A DNA stretch of 64,000 nt from contig NC_011726.1 in assembly GCF_000021805.1 (NCBI RefSeq), positions 3,690,097-3,754,096 of the forward strand, in the 5' to 3' direction. Of the stretch, positions 27,398 through 36,609 are shown in pieces (position 1 is the first letter of the stretch; each line of letters starts with the position of its first letter). Below the pieces are notes generated by a model. The model was not told the DNA's origin. It saw only the letters and a program-made list of their open reading frames with translations, and did not search any database. The stretch comes from Rippkaea orientalis PCC 8801. Its GTDB lineage: Bacteria; Cyanobacteriota; Cyanobacteriia; Cyanobacteriales; Microcystaceae. The translations under genes were made by a program, and so were the position numbers.

Positions 27398-28318
27398 ATG
27401 AATAATCAAGAAAAAAAACGCATTGTGTTAATCTCTCCTGTTAGAGATGAAGAAGTTTTTATGCCATCAATTATTGAATCAATTACCCAACAAACGATTA
27501 CTCCCGTTGAATGGTTAATTGTCGATGATGGATCAACGGATAAAACGCCAGAAATTTTAGCAGAAGCAGCAAAAAAATATCCTTGGATTCATATCGAAAA
27601 TAAACCCGATCGCGGGGTTCGTTCTGTGGGTCCTGGTGTGGTAGAAGCTTTTTATTATGGCTATGAAAGATTGAAAACAAAAGAGTATGATTTCATCGGA
27701 AAATTAGATGCAGATTTGAAATTACCTTGTAAATATTTTGAGACATTATTAGACTTTTTTGCTAAGGATTGTTATTTGGGAGCAGCGAGTGGTAAATCTT
27801 TTTTAGAAGAAAATGATACGCTCATTGAAGAAAGATCATCTGATGAAATGGTAGCAGGACAAATTAACTTTTATCGTCGCAAATGTTTTGAAGATATTGG
27901 GGGATTTGTTCGACAAGTTCACTGGGATGGAATTGCTTATCACCGTGCCAGAATGAAAGGGTGGAGAACAAGAAGTATTAGGCATCCTGACCTCAATTTT
28001 ATTCATCAAAGACTAATGGGTTCGTCTTATAAAGGAGTCTTTACGGGACGACTAAGATGGGGAAGAGGACAATATTTTATGGGGACTCACCCGTTATACA
28101 TTTTTGCCATTGGTGTTTATCGAATGATGGAAAAACCTTTTATTATTGGAGGTATTTCAATTGTTTTAGGGTACTTCCAAGCTATGTTAGAATCTATGCC
28201 AAGATACGATGATCTTGACTTTAGAAAATCACTCCACGCTTGGCAAATGGCTAGACTAAAATTAGGAAAACCCTTAGAATCAATTCCTGATCCTCAACCT
28301 GATTTAATAGAAGGATAA
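27398..28318 (+). CDS. Family 2 glycosyltransferase
   Basis: The 306-residue protein shows a GT-A core: LISPVRDEEVFMPSIIESI, WLIVDDGSTDKTPEIL at about 39-54, and the DXD motif in GKLDADLKL at about 99. RLRWGRGQYFMG near 220 resembles the Q/R-x-x-R-W motif. A hydrophobic segment (FIIGGISIVLGYFQAML) near the C-terminus may anchor it. With the upstream GT4 gene it likely builds part of the same glycan. Confidence 0.9.
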   Translation: MNNQEKKRIVLISPVRDEEVFMPSIIESITQQTITPVEWLIVDDGSTDKTPEILAEAAKKYPWIHIENKPDRGVRSVGPGVVEAFYYGYERLKTKEYDFIGKLDADLKLPCKYFETLLDFFAKDCYLGAASGKSFLEENDTLIEERSSDEMVAGQINFYRRKCFEDIGGFVRQVHWDGIAYHRARMKGWRTRSIRHPDLNFIHQRLMGSSYKGVFTGRLRWGRGQYFMGTHPLYIFAIGVYRMMEKPFIIGGISIVLGYFQAMLESMPRYDDLDFRKSLHAWQMARLKLGKPLESIPDPQPDLIEG

Positions 28319-28341
28319 CTCAGTGATCTCTAAACATCACC

Positions 28342-28809
28342 TTAACGTTGCAATTCATGGTTCAGCCGATAAGACCCAGATGGTTTTAGTATTAAAGTAC
28401 CTTCCCTATTCACCCAATAATTATTGCCAACATAACCAGTTGCATCGTAGAGAAGCTGATGAATATATTGATCTAACTGAATTTCATCAGAAATTTGGGG
28501 ACGATAATAAGCTTTGATATCTTCTTCAATTCCCAATTCTTGCAAACGGTTATGGAGTTTATATTTATTGCCTAGAAAAAAAGCAGCTACAGCCGTAGGA
28601 TCTTGAAGAAATTTACCTATAATAAAAGCAGGAACCCCTCTAAATGTGACAAATCCACTAATAAAAAGAATCGTCCAACTCAGCATAAAAATGACCATAA
28701 ACCAAGTACCAATAATTACCCCTAAAAACTTTTTTCTCCCCGAATAGTTAGCTAAAGGAACATATCCTGTTTTCAAAAGCTTTCTAGATTTAGATGGTCG
28801 GTGTTTCAT
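28342..28809 (-). CDS. Unknown two-helix membrane protein
   Basis: The 155-residue protein has a basic N-terminus (KHRPSKSRKLLK) and two adjacent hydrophobic segments at about 28-55 and 55-75 (VIIGTWFMVIFMLSW, LFISGFVTFRGVPAF). A soluble tail holds YKLHNRLQELGIEED and YYRPQISDEIQLDQY. No family was recognised. It converges on the glycosyltransferase pair with a short gap, so its link to them is only positional. Confidence 0.6.
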   Translation of the reverse strand: MKHRPSKSRKLLKTGYVPLANYSGRKKFLGVIIGTWFMVIFMLSWTILFISGFVTFRGVPAFIIGKFLQDPTAVAAFFLGNKYKLHNRLQELGIEEDIKAYYRPQISDEIQLDQYIHQLLYDATGYVGNNYWVNREGTLILKPSGSYRLNHELQR

Positions 28810-28909
28810 GTCTACAATTTTACCTTTTATCGTGCCATAAACAAAACAACGCTGATTATATTTGACTAAAATAAAGCAATAGATTTTAATTGATAATGAT
28901 ACCTAATTT

Positions 28910-28926
28910 GGTGAGCATTGCCCACC
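28910..28926. repeat. REP-like palindrome upstream of lipA
   Basis: GGTGAGCATTGCCCACC, followed by CTAC, is one base off the perfect GGTGGGCA palindrome at 1765. It lies 37 bases before the lipA ATG, thus probably in its leader. Confidence 0.6.
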
Positions 28927-28962
28927 CTACTAAGGCATATTTTTAGATAAAGAGTATCTAAC

Positions 28963-29865
28963 ATGAATAAACAAACTTCAACTCAGGATCTAACCCCCTT
29001 ACCTCGATGGTTAAAGCGTTCTATCGGTAAAGCAAGTGAAATTTCAACCGTTCAACGTATTATTAAACAACGGAATATTCATACTATTTGTGAAGAAGGT
29101 CGCTGTCCTAACCGTGGGGAATGTTATGCTCAAAAAACCGCTACGTTTCTGTTAATGGGTCCAACTTGCACCCGTTCCTGTGCTTTTTGTCAAGTGGATA
29201 AAGGTCACGCACCGATGCCATTAGACCCCGATGAACCCCAAAAAGTGGCAGAATCGGTTAAATTGTTAGGATTACGCTATGTCGTATTGACTTCCGTTGC
29301 ACGGGATGACTTAGCGGATGGGGGTGCAGGGTGGTTTGTTAAGGTGATGGAGTCTATTCGTCAGCTTAACCCTGAAACGCAAATTGAAGTGTTAACCCCT
29401 GACTTTTGGGGGGGGAAAGAACGAGAAATTAGTCAAAAACAAAGAGTTAACACCGTTGTTGAGGCAAAACCGGCCTGTTATAACCACAATATTGAAACCG
29501 TTAGACGACTTCAAGGACCTGTCAGACGAGGAGCTAATTATCAGCGATCGCTCAATGTCCTAAAATGGGTTAAAGACCTTGATCCTTCTATTGCCACAAA
29601 ATCAGGGTTAATGTTAGGTCATGGGGAAACAGAAGCGGAAATACTGGAAACGTTGCAAGATTTACGGGGGGTTAACTGCGATCGCTTAACCTTGGGACAA
29701 TATATGCGTCCTTCCTTAGCTCATCTACCAGTACAAAAATACTGGACTCCTGAAGAGTTTGAAAAATTAGGGGAAATAGCGCGATCGCTAGGATTTTCTC
29801 AGGTGCGATCGGGTCCTCTGGTTCGTAGTTCCTATCATGCAGGGGAGCAAGAAAATGAGCTATAA
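28963..29865 (+). CDS. lipA: Lipoyl synthase
   Basis: LipA is a radical-SAM enzyme that inserts two sulfurs into octanoyl groups on lipoyl domains, such as those of GcvH and 2-oxoacid dehydrogenases. The 300-residue product has both clusters: the auxiliary C-x4-C-x5-C (Cys43, Cys48, Cys54 in [12 protein letters not shown]) and the radical-SAM C-x3-C-x2-C (Cys69, Cys73, Cys76 in CTRSCAFC). [17 protein letters not shown] and [11 protein letters not shown] are diagnostic. Its product is required by the glycine cleavage system, whose gcvP lies 11 kb away. Confidence 0.96.
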   Translation: MNKQTSTQDLTPLPRWLKRSIGKASEISTVQRIIKQRNIHTICEEGRCPNRGECYAQKTATFLLMGPTCTRSCAFCQVDKGHAPMPLDPDEPQKVAESVKLLGLRYVVLTSVARDDLADGGAGWFVKVMESIRQLNPETQIEVLTPDFWGGKEREISQKQRVNTVVEAKPACYNHNIETVRRLQGPVRRGANYQRSLNVLKWVKDLDPSIATKSGLMLGHGETEAEILETLQDLRGVNCDRLTLGQYMRPSLAHLPVQKYWTPEEFEKLGEIARSLGFSQVRSGPLVRSSYHAGEQENEL

Positions 29866-30085
29866 AAAGTTAAATTCATCTAGGGTATCTTAAGGATTTT
29901 TCCCATTTTAAGAAACCGTCCCTGATGTGTTCTTAATTTTGTTTAGGCTTAAGTAAGTTTATCACAATAAAGTTCAGAAATAAGAATTAGAAAACAAAGA
30001 ACCGTCAACAGAGAACAGCTTAGTTAACCCTTATTTTGTTACCCTAGTAAAGATAGCGATCTTCGGTCCAGGGAATCATTCAGTA

Positions 30086-32107
30086 ATGGGTATTAAAGAT
30101 AAATTTCAACTCCTTCCGATCCCTCCTGTGGGAAGTCTTCTGTTAGCCTCAGCAGGAGTCGTCGTCTTAGCCTCCATGTTGTGGCCGCGATCGCCGAAAA
30201 TTCCCCTAAAACCCTACAGTCAATTCCTTGATCAAGTCGAACAGGATCAGGTATCGTGTGTTCGAGTAGAACCCAATCGCATCATTTATCAGCTTAAAAG
30301 TCCCTTAGATGGACTAGGAACCGCCGAAGTCCCCCTTACTCAACCGAATACCTCTCCCTTAGAACCAAAATCTACTAACCCCTTCTATAGTAGTCCTAAT
30401 AACCCAACGGAAACTCCTGACCATCAAGTCACCAATCGCTGCGATCTCACCCAGTTAGACGGAGTTTTTAGTACAGTTCCCCTCAATGATCCCGAATTAC
30501 CCAAAATACTGCGACAAAGAGGCATTTTATTCGGTGCAGTACAACCAGAAGGGAACTTTATGATGACCCTGTTAGCTTGGGTTGTTCCTCCCTTAATCTT
30601 AGTCCTAGCCATGCAATTTTTGCTCTATCGCAACGAAGATCGCCATTCTTTAGCGTTTAGTAAAAGTAAAGCCAAAGTGTATGTCGAAGGGGAAGAAGCG
30701 CGAATTACCTTTAATGATGTCGCTGGTGCAGAAGAAGCCAAGACCGAATTAGTCGAAATTGTCGAATTTCTTAAAAATCCTGAACGGTTCAGTAAAATTG
30801 GGGCAAGAATCCCCAAAGGTGTATTATTAGTTGGACCCCCAGGAACAGGGAAAACCCTCTTAGCAAAAGCCGTCGCGGGGGAAGCAGGAGTAACGTTTTT
30901 TAGTATTTCCGCTTCCGAATTTGTCGAATTATTCGTCGGGACTGGTGCAGCTAGAGTAAGAGATTTGTTTGAACAAGCCAAAAAACAGGCTCCCTGTATC
31001 ATTTTTATCGATGAATTGGATGCGATCGGTAAATCCCGCAGTGGAGGGAATAGCCTTAGCGGTAGCAATGACGAACGCGAACAAACCTTAAATCAGCTTC
31101 TAACCGAGATGGATGGCTTTAATGCGGGGGATGCCACGGTTATCGTTTTAGCTGCCACCAATCGTCCAGAAACCCTCGATCCTGCCCTATTACGACCAGG
31201 GCGGTTTGATCGCCAAGTATTGGTCGATCGCCCCGATTTAGCCGGACGCTTAGCGATTTTAGAGATCTATGTCAAGAAAATTCAGCTAGGGGAAGGGGTC
31301 AACCTAAAGGATCTCGCTACCCAAACCCCCGGCTTTGCCGGCGCAGATTTAGCTAATTTGGTCAATGAAGCCGCTTTATTAGCCGCCCGTAATCAACGAG
31401 ATTATGTCACCCAAAGGGATTTTAAGGAAGCGATCGAGCGTGTGATAGCAGGTTTAGAGAAAAAAAGTCGTGTTTTGAGCGATCGCGAGAAAAAAGTCGT
31501 CGCTTATCACGAAGTCGGTCACGCTTTGATCGGTGCAGTAATGCCCGGAGGGGGCAAAGTGTCTAAAATTTCCATTGTTCCCCGTGGCTTATCAGCCTTG
31601 GGCTACACTTTGAAAATGCCCACAGAAGACCGTTTTTTGATGAGTGAGACGGAATTTCGGGAGCAAATTGCTATGCTATTAGGGGGACGGGCAGCCGAGG
31701 AGATTATCTTTGGCAGTGTGACCAATGGAGCTTCGGATGACTTGCAACGGGCGACGGATATTGCCGAACGCATGGTCAGTACCTACGGCATGAGTAAGGT
31801 TTTAGGTCCTTTAGCCTATGATAAACGTCAACAGAACAACTTTTTGGGCAATGGCGGCGAAAATTTACGCCGTATGGTCAGTGAGGAAACGGCTAAGGCG
31901 ATCGATGAGGAAGTCAAACAAATTGTTCAAGGGGGATATGAACAAGCTTTAGCAATTCTTAATCATAATCGGGAACTTTTGGAAAAAATCAGTCAAAATC
32001 TCCTAGAAAGTGAGGTCATTGAAGGGGAAGAATTACAAGAACTACTTGATCAAGTTCAATCTCCTGACCCTTCGTTACGCCCTCAACTATCAGAGCTGAG
32101 GGGGTGA
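30086..32107 (+). CDS. ftsH: ATP-dependent membrane protease FtsH
   Basis: FtsH is a hexameric membrane AAA+ zinc protease; in cyanobacteria it degrades damaged photosystem II D1 and other membrane proteins. The 673-residue product has two membrane helices (about 17-33 and 158-181) flanking a lumenal/periplasmic domain. The AAA module has Walker A GPPGTGKT at 250-257 and Walker B FIDELD at 307-312. The second region of homology reads ATNRPETLDPALLRPGRFDR, and the zinc site HEVGH is at 475-479. The domain between the helices carries a Pro/Thr/Asn-rich stretch (about 84-117). Which of the several cyanobacterial FtsH paralogues this is cannot be settled by eye. Confidence 0.96.
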   Translation: MGIKDKFQLLPIPPVGSLLLASAGVVVLASMLWPRSPKIPLKPYSQFLDQVEQDQVSCVRVEPNRIIYQLKSPLDGLGTAEVPLTQPNTSPLEPKSTNPFYSSPNNPTETPDHQVTNRCDLTQLDGVFSTVPLNDPELPKILRQRGILFGAVQPEGNFMMTLLAWVVPPLILVLAMQFLLYRNEDRHSLAFSKSKAKVYVEGEEARITFNDVAGAEEAKTELVEIVEFLKNPERFSKIGARIPKGVLLVGPPGTGKTLLAKAVAGEAGVTFFSISASEFVELFVGTGAARVRDLFEQAKKQAPCIIFIDELDAIGKSRSGGNSLSGSNDEREQTLNQLLTEMDGFNAGDATVIVLAATNRPETLDPALLRPGRFDRQVLVDRPDLAGRLAILEIYVKKIQLGEGVNLKDLATQTPGFAGADLANLVNEAALLAARNQRDYVTQRDFKEAIERVIAGLEKKSRVLSDREKKVVAYHEVGHALIGAVMPGGGKVSKISIVPRGLSALGYTLKMPTEDRFLMSETEFREQIAMLLGGRAAEEIIFGSVTNGASDDLQRATDIAERMVSTYGMSKVLGPLAYDKRQQNNFLGNGGENLRRMVSEETAKAIDEEVKQIVQGGYEQALAILNHNRELLEKISQNLLESEVIEGEELQELLDQVQSPDPSLRPQLSELRG

Positions 32108-32249
32108 CAAGGGGTTTAAAGTGTAGACAGGGTTTGGGGTGTCGTGAAAATCTAATCGAATACCCAAACTTCCCTCGACCTTAAATAACATTAGTGAGAA
32201 TCCATGAGCTTTTGTTGGCACAAAATTAGCCAGTTGTGTTCTAATTTTT

Positions 32250-32286
32250 CCCCACCCCCTACACACCTTACACCCCACACCCCATC
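32250..32286. repeat. C-rich simple sequence (CCCCACCCC/ACACCCC runs)
   Basis: This is a pyrimidine- and A-rich tract of CCCCAC-type units. A similar strand-biased tract lies inside hypF (50321-50372). Such tracts are spread in many cyanobacterial genomes and vary in length. Confidence 0.6.
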
Positions 32287-32374
32287 CACATTCGCCGCTT
32301 GCTTGTCACCCCATGAGCTATCAGAGTCTTGCTAATTATCTGTTGATGTGCTACGATAGTAAATCGGAGTATAA

Positions 32375-32455
32375 GCGGACGTGGCGGAATTGGTAGACGC
32401 GCTAGATTTAGGTTCTAGTGTCTTTGGCGTAAGAGTTCGAGTCTCTTCGTCCGCA
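32375..32455 (+). tRNA. tRNA-Leu (anticodon UAG)
   Basis: The 81-base gene has acceptor arms GCGGACG and CGTCCGC with discriminator A, a D-arm GGCGGAATTGGTAGACGC, and an anticodon stem CTAGA/TCTAG. The loop TTTAGGT gives anticodon TAG at 32409-32411. A variable arm TGTCTTTGGCGT as in type II tRNAs and a T-arm with GTTCGAGTC follow. CCA is not encoded. A TTTTT run comes directly after the gene. It reads CUN leucine codons. Confidence 0.97.
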
Positions 32456-32486
32456 TTTTTATTGAGGGATAAATAAACCGAGTATG

Positions 32487-32508
32487 GGGGTCAACGGCCA
32501 TTGACCCC
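32487..32508. repeat. Inverted repeat GGGGTCAA...TTGACCCC
   Basis: Eight-base arms with a six-base loop (CGGCCA) lie between the tRNA and the convergent SLH gene. The flanks (TA...TA) extend the symmetry. It could terminate the minus-strand SLH transcript or be a dispersed repeat; no T-run follows. Confidence 0.55.
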
Positions 32509-32559
32509 TACTTAAACTTTTCAGGTAATGCTATAGCTTTCCCCCTATGCTCAAATTTT

Positions 32560-33348
32560 CTAAGGAACAATCGGAATTTGTTGCATTCTGATATTAATTT
32601 CTCCCGGTTCTGGACTGGTTGTCCGTAGATAGGAGGGATTGCTTTGGATTGACGTATTAAAGGGATTAGGTAAGTCTGGTGTTAGGATTCTTGGTCCGGC
32701 AGTTTGCTGGTTGAGAGCATCCCGATAGACCGTTTGAAAGGTCTTACCATCGTTGGCAATCTGATTGTCAAAAAATGATCCAGGGGCATAGCGAACTCCA
32801 AAAATACCATTCACTTGTCCCGATAGATCAGTACTATCCCAAAAGGTCAAGGTTTCGTTAAAGAATGCCCGATTAAAGATAGTCTGAAGGGTATCACCCC
32901 TTTCTAGGGGAATCGCTTGGGTACTAGGTGGGAAAGGAGAGGTCCCACGGGATTGATTCCCACTTTGTACCTGAACCAAACGCCGTTCTAATTGTTCGAG
33001 ACAGGCATTTAATCCCGCCGCAAACTCATTCCGGCTTAAGGGGCGATCGCCTCGGTAGGTGCGATCAGGATACCCTACAATACAACCATAATTTTCCACA
33101 AGATTTCTTAAAGCCTGGTAAGACCAATCTACCGGAGAAACATCTCGCAATTCTTGAATACTTCTAATTTGTTGCAAAGTTGTTTCATAATCAGCCGTAG
33201 GGGCAGCAGACAAGTTAGCCTGTCCTGGATCTTTCTCAAGGACTGGTGCAGTCGTCGGAAGCGGTTCATTGGCTGTAGCGGGAGAAACCGTTAACCCTCC
33301 CACCAGTATCGCACCTAGCAATAAACTGTACTTAAAAAACCTAGACAT
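32560..33348 (-). CDS. Secreted SLH-domain protein, short (no porin barrel)
   Basis: The 262-residue protein has a signal peptide ending ATANE at about 27. It contains one S-layer homology domain at about 68-125: LRDVSPVDWSYQALRNLVENYG, then GYPDRTYRGDRPLSRNEFAAGL. These are the exact features of the N-terminus of cyanobacterial major outer-membrane porins (SLH plus OprB-type barrel, about 500-600 residues). In those, an LSGQVNGIFGVRY-like segment normally starts the barrel, but here the protein ends about 65 residues later. It probably still binds peptidoglycan-linked polysaccharide. It is either a naturally short paralogue or a truncated porin. Confidence 0.82.
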   Translation of the reverse strand: MSRFFKYSLLLGAILVGGLTVSPATANEPLPTTAPVLEKDPGQANLSAAPTADYETTLQQIRSIQELRDVSPVDWSYQALRNLVENYGCIVGYPDRTYRGDRPLSRNEFAAGLNACLEQLERRLVQVQSGNQSRGTSPFPPSTQAIPLERGDTLQTIFNRAFFNETLTFWDSTDLSGQVNGIFGVRYAPGSFFDNQIANDGKTFQTVYRDALNQQTAGPRILTPDLPNPFNTSIQSNPSYLRTTSPEPGEINIRMQQIPIVP

Positions 33349-33580
33349 AATTGATTATTCCTCACACATTAGAGTTAGGATCAGCTTAAATGCTCTAACC
33401 TTCAAGAAAATAATGGTTCAACTAAAAATAATGACCTTTTCTTGAAAGATTTCGCTTAAAGTTGTGGCTTAATTCTAGCGAAAATTTGTCCTGTGCCCCA
33501 TATAATATTAAGTTTTCTTCTGAGCTTTTTCTTCAACCTTGTACGCGGTTGTGTTCGTCGGTTTTCTCATGAGGTTTTTT

Positions 33581-34186
33581 ATGATATCTGATGCTTTTTC
33601 AACTCTCAACCTGGCTACGGCGGATTTATCCACATTGCGTTCTTATCTTCTAGGGTTATTGGTCGATCATGCCTACCAAGAAGGCAATTTTACCCTTTCC
33701 TCTGGACAACCGAGTTCCTACTATATCAATGGAAAACAAGTTACCTTGAGTGCCCCAGGTGCTCTGGCCATTGGTCGCTTATTCCTATCTATGTTACCCC
33801 AAGACACCCAAGCCGTTGCGGGGTTAACCCTAGGGGCTGATCCTTTAGTAACTGCTGTCAGTCTCGTATCTGCCCTAGAAAATCGCCCGATTTCGGCTTT
33901 AATTATTCGTAAAGAAGCTAAAGGTCATGGAACTCAAGCTTATATTGAAGGACCAACCCTTGACAAAGGCGCAAAAGTTGTTGTTCTAGAAGACGTGGTC
34001 ACGACAGGAAAATCAGCTATGTTGGCGGTGGAACGGTTGCGGGCTGTCGGTTATCAGGTTAACCACATTCTAGCCCTTGTTGATCGTCAACAAGGGGGAA
34101 AAGGGCTTTATGAGTCCGAAGGGCTAGACTTTCAGTCGCTTTTTTTGATTGAAGATATTAAAAAAATATATCAAAACAGAAAATAG
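33581..34186 (+). CDS. pyrE: Orotate phosphoribosyltransferase
   Basis: PyrE joins orotate to PRPP to make OMP in pyrimidine synthesis. From the ATG at 33581 (GAGG six bases upstream) the protein has 201 residues, the family size. The motifs are complete: GNFTLSSGQPSSYYINGKQ (orotate side), IIRKEAKGHGTQAYIEG (catalytic loop), and the PRPP-binding VVVLEDVVTTGKSA. An ATG at 33569 and an upstream TTG are less likely starts. A good terminator follows. Confidence 0.95.
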   Translation: MISDAFSTLNLATADLSTLRSYLLGLLVDHAYQEGNFTLSSGQPSSYYINGKQVTLSAPGALAIGRLFLSMLPQDTQAVAGLTLGADPLVTAVSLVSALENRPISALIIRKEAKGHGTQAYIEGPTLDKGAKVVVLEDVVTTGKSAMLAVERLRAVGYQVNHILALVDRQQGGKGLYESEGLDFQSLFLIEDIKKIYQNRK

Positions 34187-34245
34187 GTTAAAAAAGTTTT
34201 TAGGTTTTTTTAACAATTTTTCCATGACAATTTGTGCCTCAACCA

Positions 34246-34270
34246 AGAGTGAAGTATTTCACTCTTTTTT
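34246..34270 (+). terminator. Rho-independent terminator after pyrE
   Basis: AGAGTGAA and TTCACTCT form an eight-pair stem with a GTAT loop, followed at once by five more Ts. It is 60 bases past the pyrE stop. The remaining AT-rich sequence to 34499 holds nothing else recognised, apart from the promoter region of the next gene. Confidence 0.8.
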
Positions 34271-34499
34271 ATTGAGTTTTCTTTACAACAATTTACAAAA
34301 ATACCTAAAAATTTTTTTAAAACAAATAACTGTAAAGTTTTTGCTCTTTTAGTTACTTTTCTTTGTATTACTATTTTTTTCTTTAAAAGAATCTATAAAA
34401 ATTACTCAAAAATCTATAAAATTATTCAAAAAATAGCGATAGAATTGCCGATAGAAAGCGTGATTATGTAATAAGTTATTATTTAGTGAAACAACAGCA

Positions 34500-35219
34500 A
34501 TGCTTAAGAAAAAATTAATTATAATATCCCTAACCACTGGTCTTTTAATGACTTTCATGGGACAAGAACAAGTTCAAGCTGCCTCCTTGCAAAATACTGT
34601 TGGTATAGCTACTCCGATTCTTACGATTAACTTAAATGAACTGAGTCCGCCACCACCTAATTTCACTTCTATTACCAATCAATTTTCTACTGTTAATGGT
34701 CAAGCAGGAGTAATATTTTCTAATACTGTTATTCCGGCTCCCTCCAATGGTCTTTTCTATATTACTTCCCTGGCTTCTTTTCCTAATATTGGTCAAGAGG
34801 CTGTCAGTAATTTGAATGGATTTACGTCTTTTTCGATTAAATTTGTCGAAACGCAAACCGAAGCCGCTTTTTCTATGGTTACTGATTTGACAACAGCAAC
34901 CTTCACGGCTAAGAAGGGAGGAACAGTGGTTGAATCCTTTTCAACCACGACTAATTTAACTCAAACCAATAACTTTTTTGGGTTTACTGATGTACAAACA
35001 GGGTTTGATGAAATTCTGATCGAATTGAACAGGATTAATAATAATGCGATTCCTTCGGCCAGAATTGGTGCGATTCAATTAGGGGGAGGACAACCCGAAC
35101 CCGAAGAAATTCCTGAACCTACTTTCGTGTTTGGTTTATTAGCAATAGCACTTTTAGGCACTAAACTACCAAGAAAACCTTTGAGTACATCAGAAGTCAA
35201 AAGTTACCCACTAAAATGA
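34500..35219 (+). CDS. PEP-CTERM-type secreted protein
   Basis: The 239-residue protein has a signal peptide (KKKLIIISLTTGLLMTFMG, cleavage near AQA at about 28). The body is rich in Thr, Asn and Ser beta-strands. The C-terminus has the sorting signal: IPEP at about 207, a hydrophobic helix TFVFGLLAIALLG, then the basic KLPRKP. PEP-CTERM proteins are recognised by exosortase and often go with exopolysaccharide. The tail after the basic cluster is longer than usual (about 12 residues). The function of the body is unknown. Confidence 0.8.
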   Translation: MLKKKLIIISLTTGLLMTFMGQEQVQAASLQNTVGIATPILTINLNELSPPPPNFTSITNQFSTVNGQAGVIFSNTVIPAPSNGLFYITSLASFPNIGQEAVSNLNGFTSFSIKFVETQTEAAFSMVTDLTTATFTAKKGGTVVESFSTTTNLTQTNNFFGFTDVQTGFDEILIELNRINNNAIPSARIGAIQLGGGQPEPEEIPEPTFVFGLLAIALLGTKLPRKPLSTSEVKSYPLK

Positions 35220-35413
35220 GTTTCTAGAGATGTTAGTCCTGCAATAGTTTTGGGCAGTCTATATTTATAATCTGACTGTGGATCAATTAAGGCCATCACA
35301 GAACAAACATTCATGATCATGAATATTTTCCGTAAAATTGCCCTTATATTTCTTCCCACCTCCAGATTATTCTATAGAAGAGGTCTAGTCTGTGACGCTA
35401 GAGAACAAAAGAT

Positions 35414-36469
35414 ATGAACAAGATCACTCAAAACAAAACGTCTCTTGAACCAGAATTAAATAACCCAGAATCAGAAGTATCTATCTGGAAACGTCCAGTA
35501 TTTGGCGAAAAGAGCCTAGTAGACGATCTGTTTCAAAAATTCAATAAACCGGAAATCTCAGAAAGTTCTATCCTGATGCACAATCGGGAAATGATTGATT
35601 TGCGGGTTTTTGCGAAAACAGCAGAAGCGATTGATAATGAAAAATTTGGCAATGAAGAATTTTTGATCTTCGTCAAGATTAAATGTATGCTACGCAAAGG
35701 GTTAGATAACTATGCTGGACTCTACGATAGTATGGAACTCTTTAAAGTAGCGATTGAGGCTAAAGATAGTTTTATTGCTCTCGACCAAACAGAATTACGC
35801 TATCGTGGCTCTAAACAACAACAATTTTACAAATTTGTAGAGCAATTACTAGCCGATCACAAAGATAATGAATCCTTTCGTCAAAACGTACAAGCACAGT
35901 TATCCGATATTGTTGCTCAAATTAAAACCGAAGAAGGCAAAGAAGCCTTAGAATCCTACGCCCAAAACCTCGATAAAATTTCCAAACACGACTTAGGATT
36001 AAAACTTCTGTCCCTATTCAAAGCGCATCAACTGGCTGACTATTCTATCTTACGGGTTATTTCTGAAATTATTCAAGGTCTAAATAAACAAGACCTACGG
36101 GATTTTAAAAGCTTAATGTCCTTAGTCATGGTTAATTATCAGGTTTTTGAACAACTCAGAAAAATTATTGGACTGTCAGACAAACAAAATACCCCAGAAG
36201 TTTATGCTCGTCTCCTTCAATATACTGCCCTGTCTAATCGACATTCTATCTCTTACCTGAAGTTTGAGGAGTTAGTTAAAGTTCTGCGTAAGTGGTTTTA
36301 TCCTTATCAAGCGATTGTTGGTATTCGTCAAGAACATCCTGCTAAAGATTATAAACTGCCTAAAGAGTTCACTGAACCGATTCCTGGTGTTGAAGTTTAT
36401 GAAAAATACAAAAAATGGTTCACTGACAAAAAAACAGGAATCACCTATATTAATTTTGGTAAGTCGTGA
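35414..36469 (+). CDS. Conserved-looking helical protein, unknown
   Basis: The 351-residue soluble protein has no signal peptide and no family I can name. It is predominantly charged helix. Visible blocks are WKRPVFGEKSLVDDLFQKF at about 25-43, FLIFVKIKCMLRKGLDNYAG near 84, FRQNVQAQLSDIVAQIKTEEGKE near 154, and a C-terminal WFTDKKTGITYINFGKS. The last block looks like a small beta-hairpin. It stands alone with its own leader (35220-35413). Confidence 0.6.
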   Translation: MNKITQNKTSLEPELNNPESEVSIWKRPVFGEKSLVDDLFQKFNKPEISESSILMHNREMIDLRVFAKTAEAIDNEKFGNEEFLIFVKIKCMLRKGLDNYAGLYDSMELFKVAIEAKDSFIALDQTELRYRGSKQQQFYKFVEQLLADHKDNESFRQNVQAQLSDIVAQIKTEEGKEALESYAQNLDKISKHDLGLKLLSLFKAHQLADYSILRVISEIIQGLNKQDLRDFKSLMSLVMVNYQVFEQLRKIIGLSDKQNTPEVYARLLQYTALSNRHSISYLKFEELVKVLRKWFYPYQAIVGIRQEHPAKDYKLPKEFTEPIPGVEVYEKYKKWFTDKKTGITYINFGKS

Positions 36470-36520
36470 ACCTGATAGGGTGACAAATCAACTGATTGTA
36501 GATTTTTGATTTTAGATTGA

Positions 36521-36541
36521 CCCCTGTTTTTTCAACAGGGG
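36521..36541. terminator. Hairpin between convergent genes
   Basis: CCCCTGTT and AACAGGGG pair with a five-base loop, between the stop of the helical protein and the end of pdxA. The right flank lacks a T-run, so it is a weak terminator candidate or a repeat. Confidence 0.45.
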
Positions 36542-36609
36542 ATTGATCATTAAAGATTTTAAGGCTATCTTATGCCAATTTTCAAAAATAATGAGAGACT
36601 TCGATGATT

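Noticed and set aside
30625-31068. Minus-strand open frame inside ftsH
   Set aside because: Opposite-strand shadow of the conserved AAA domain.
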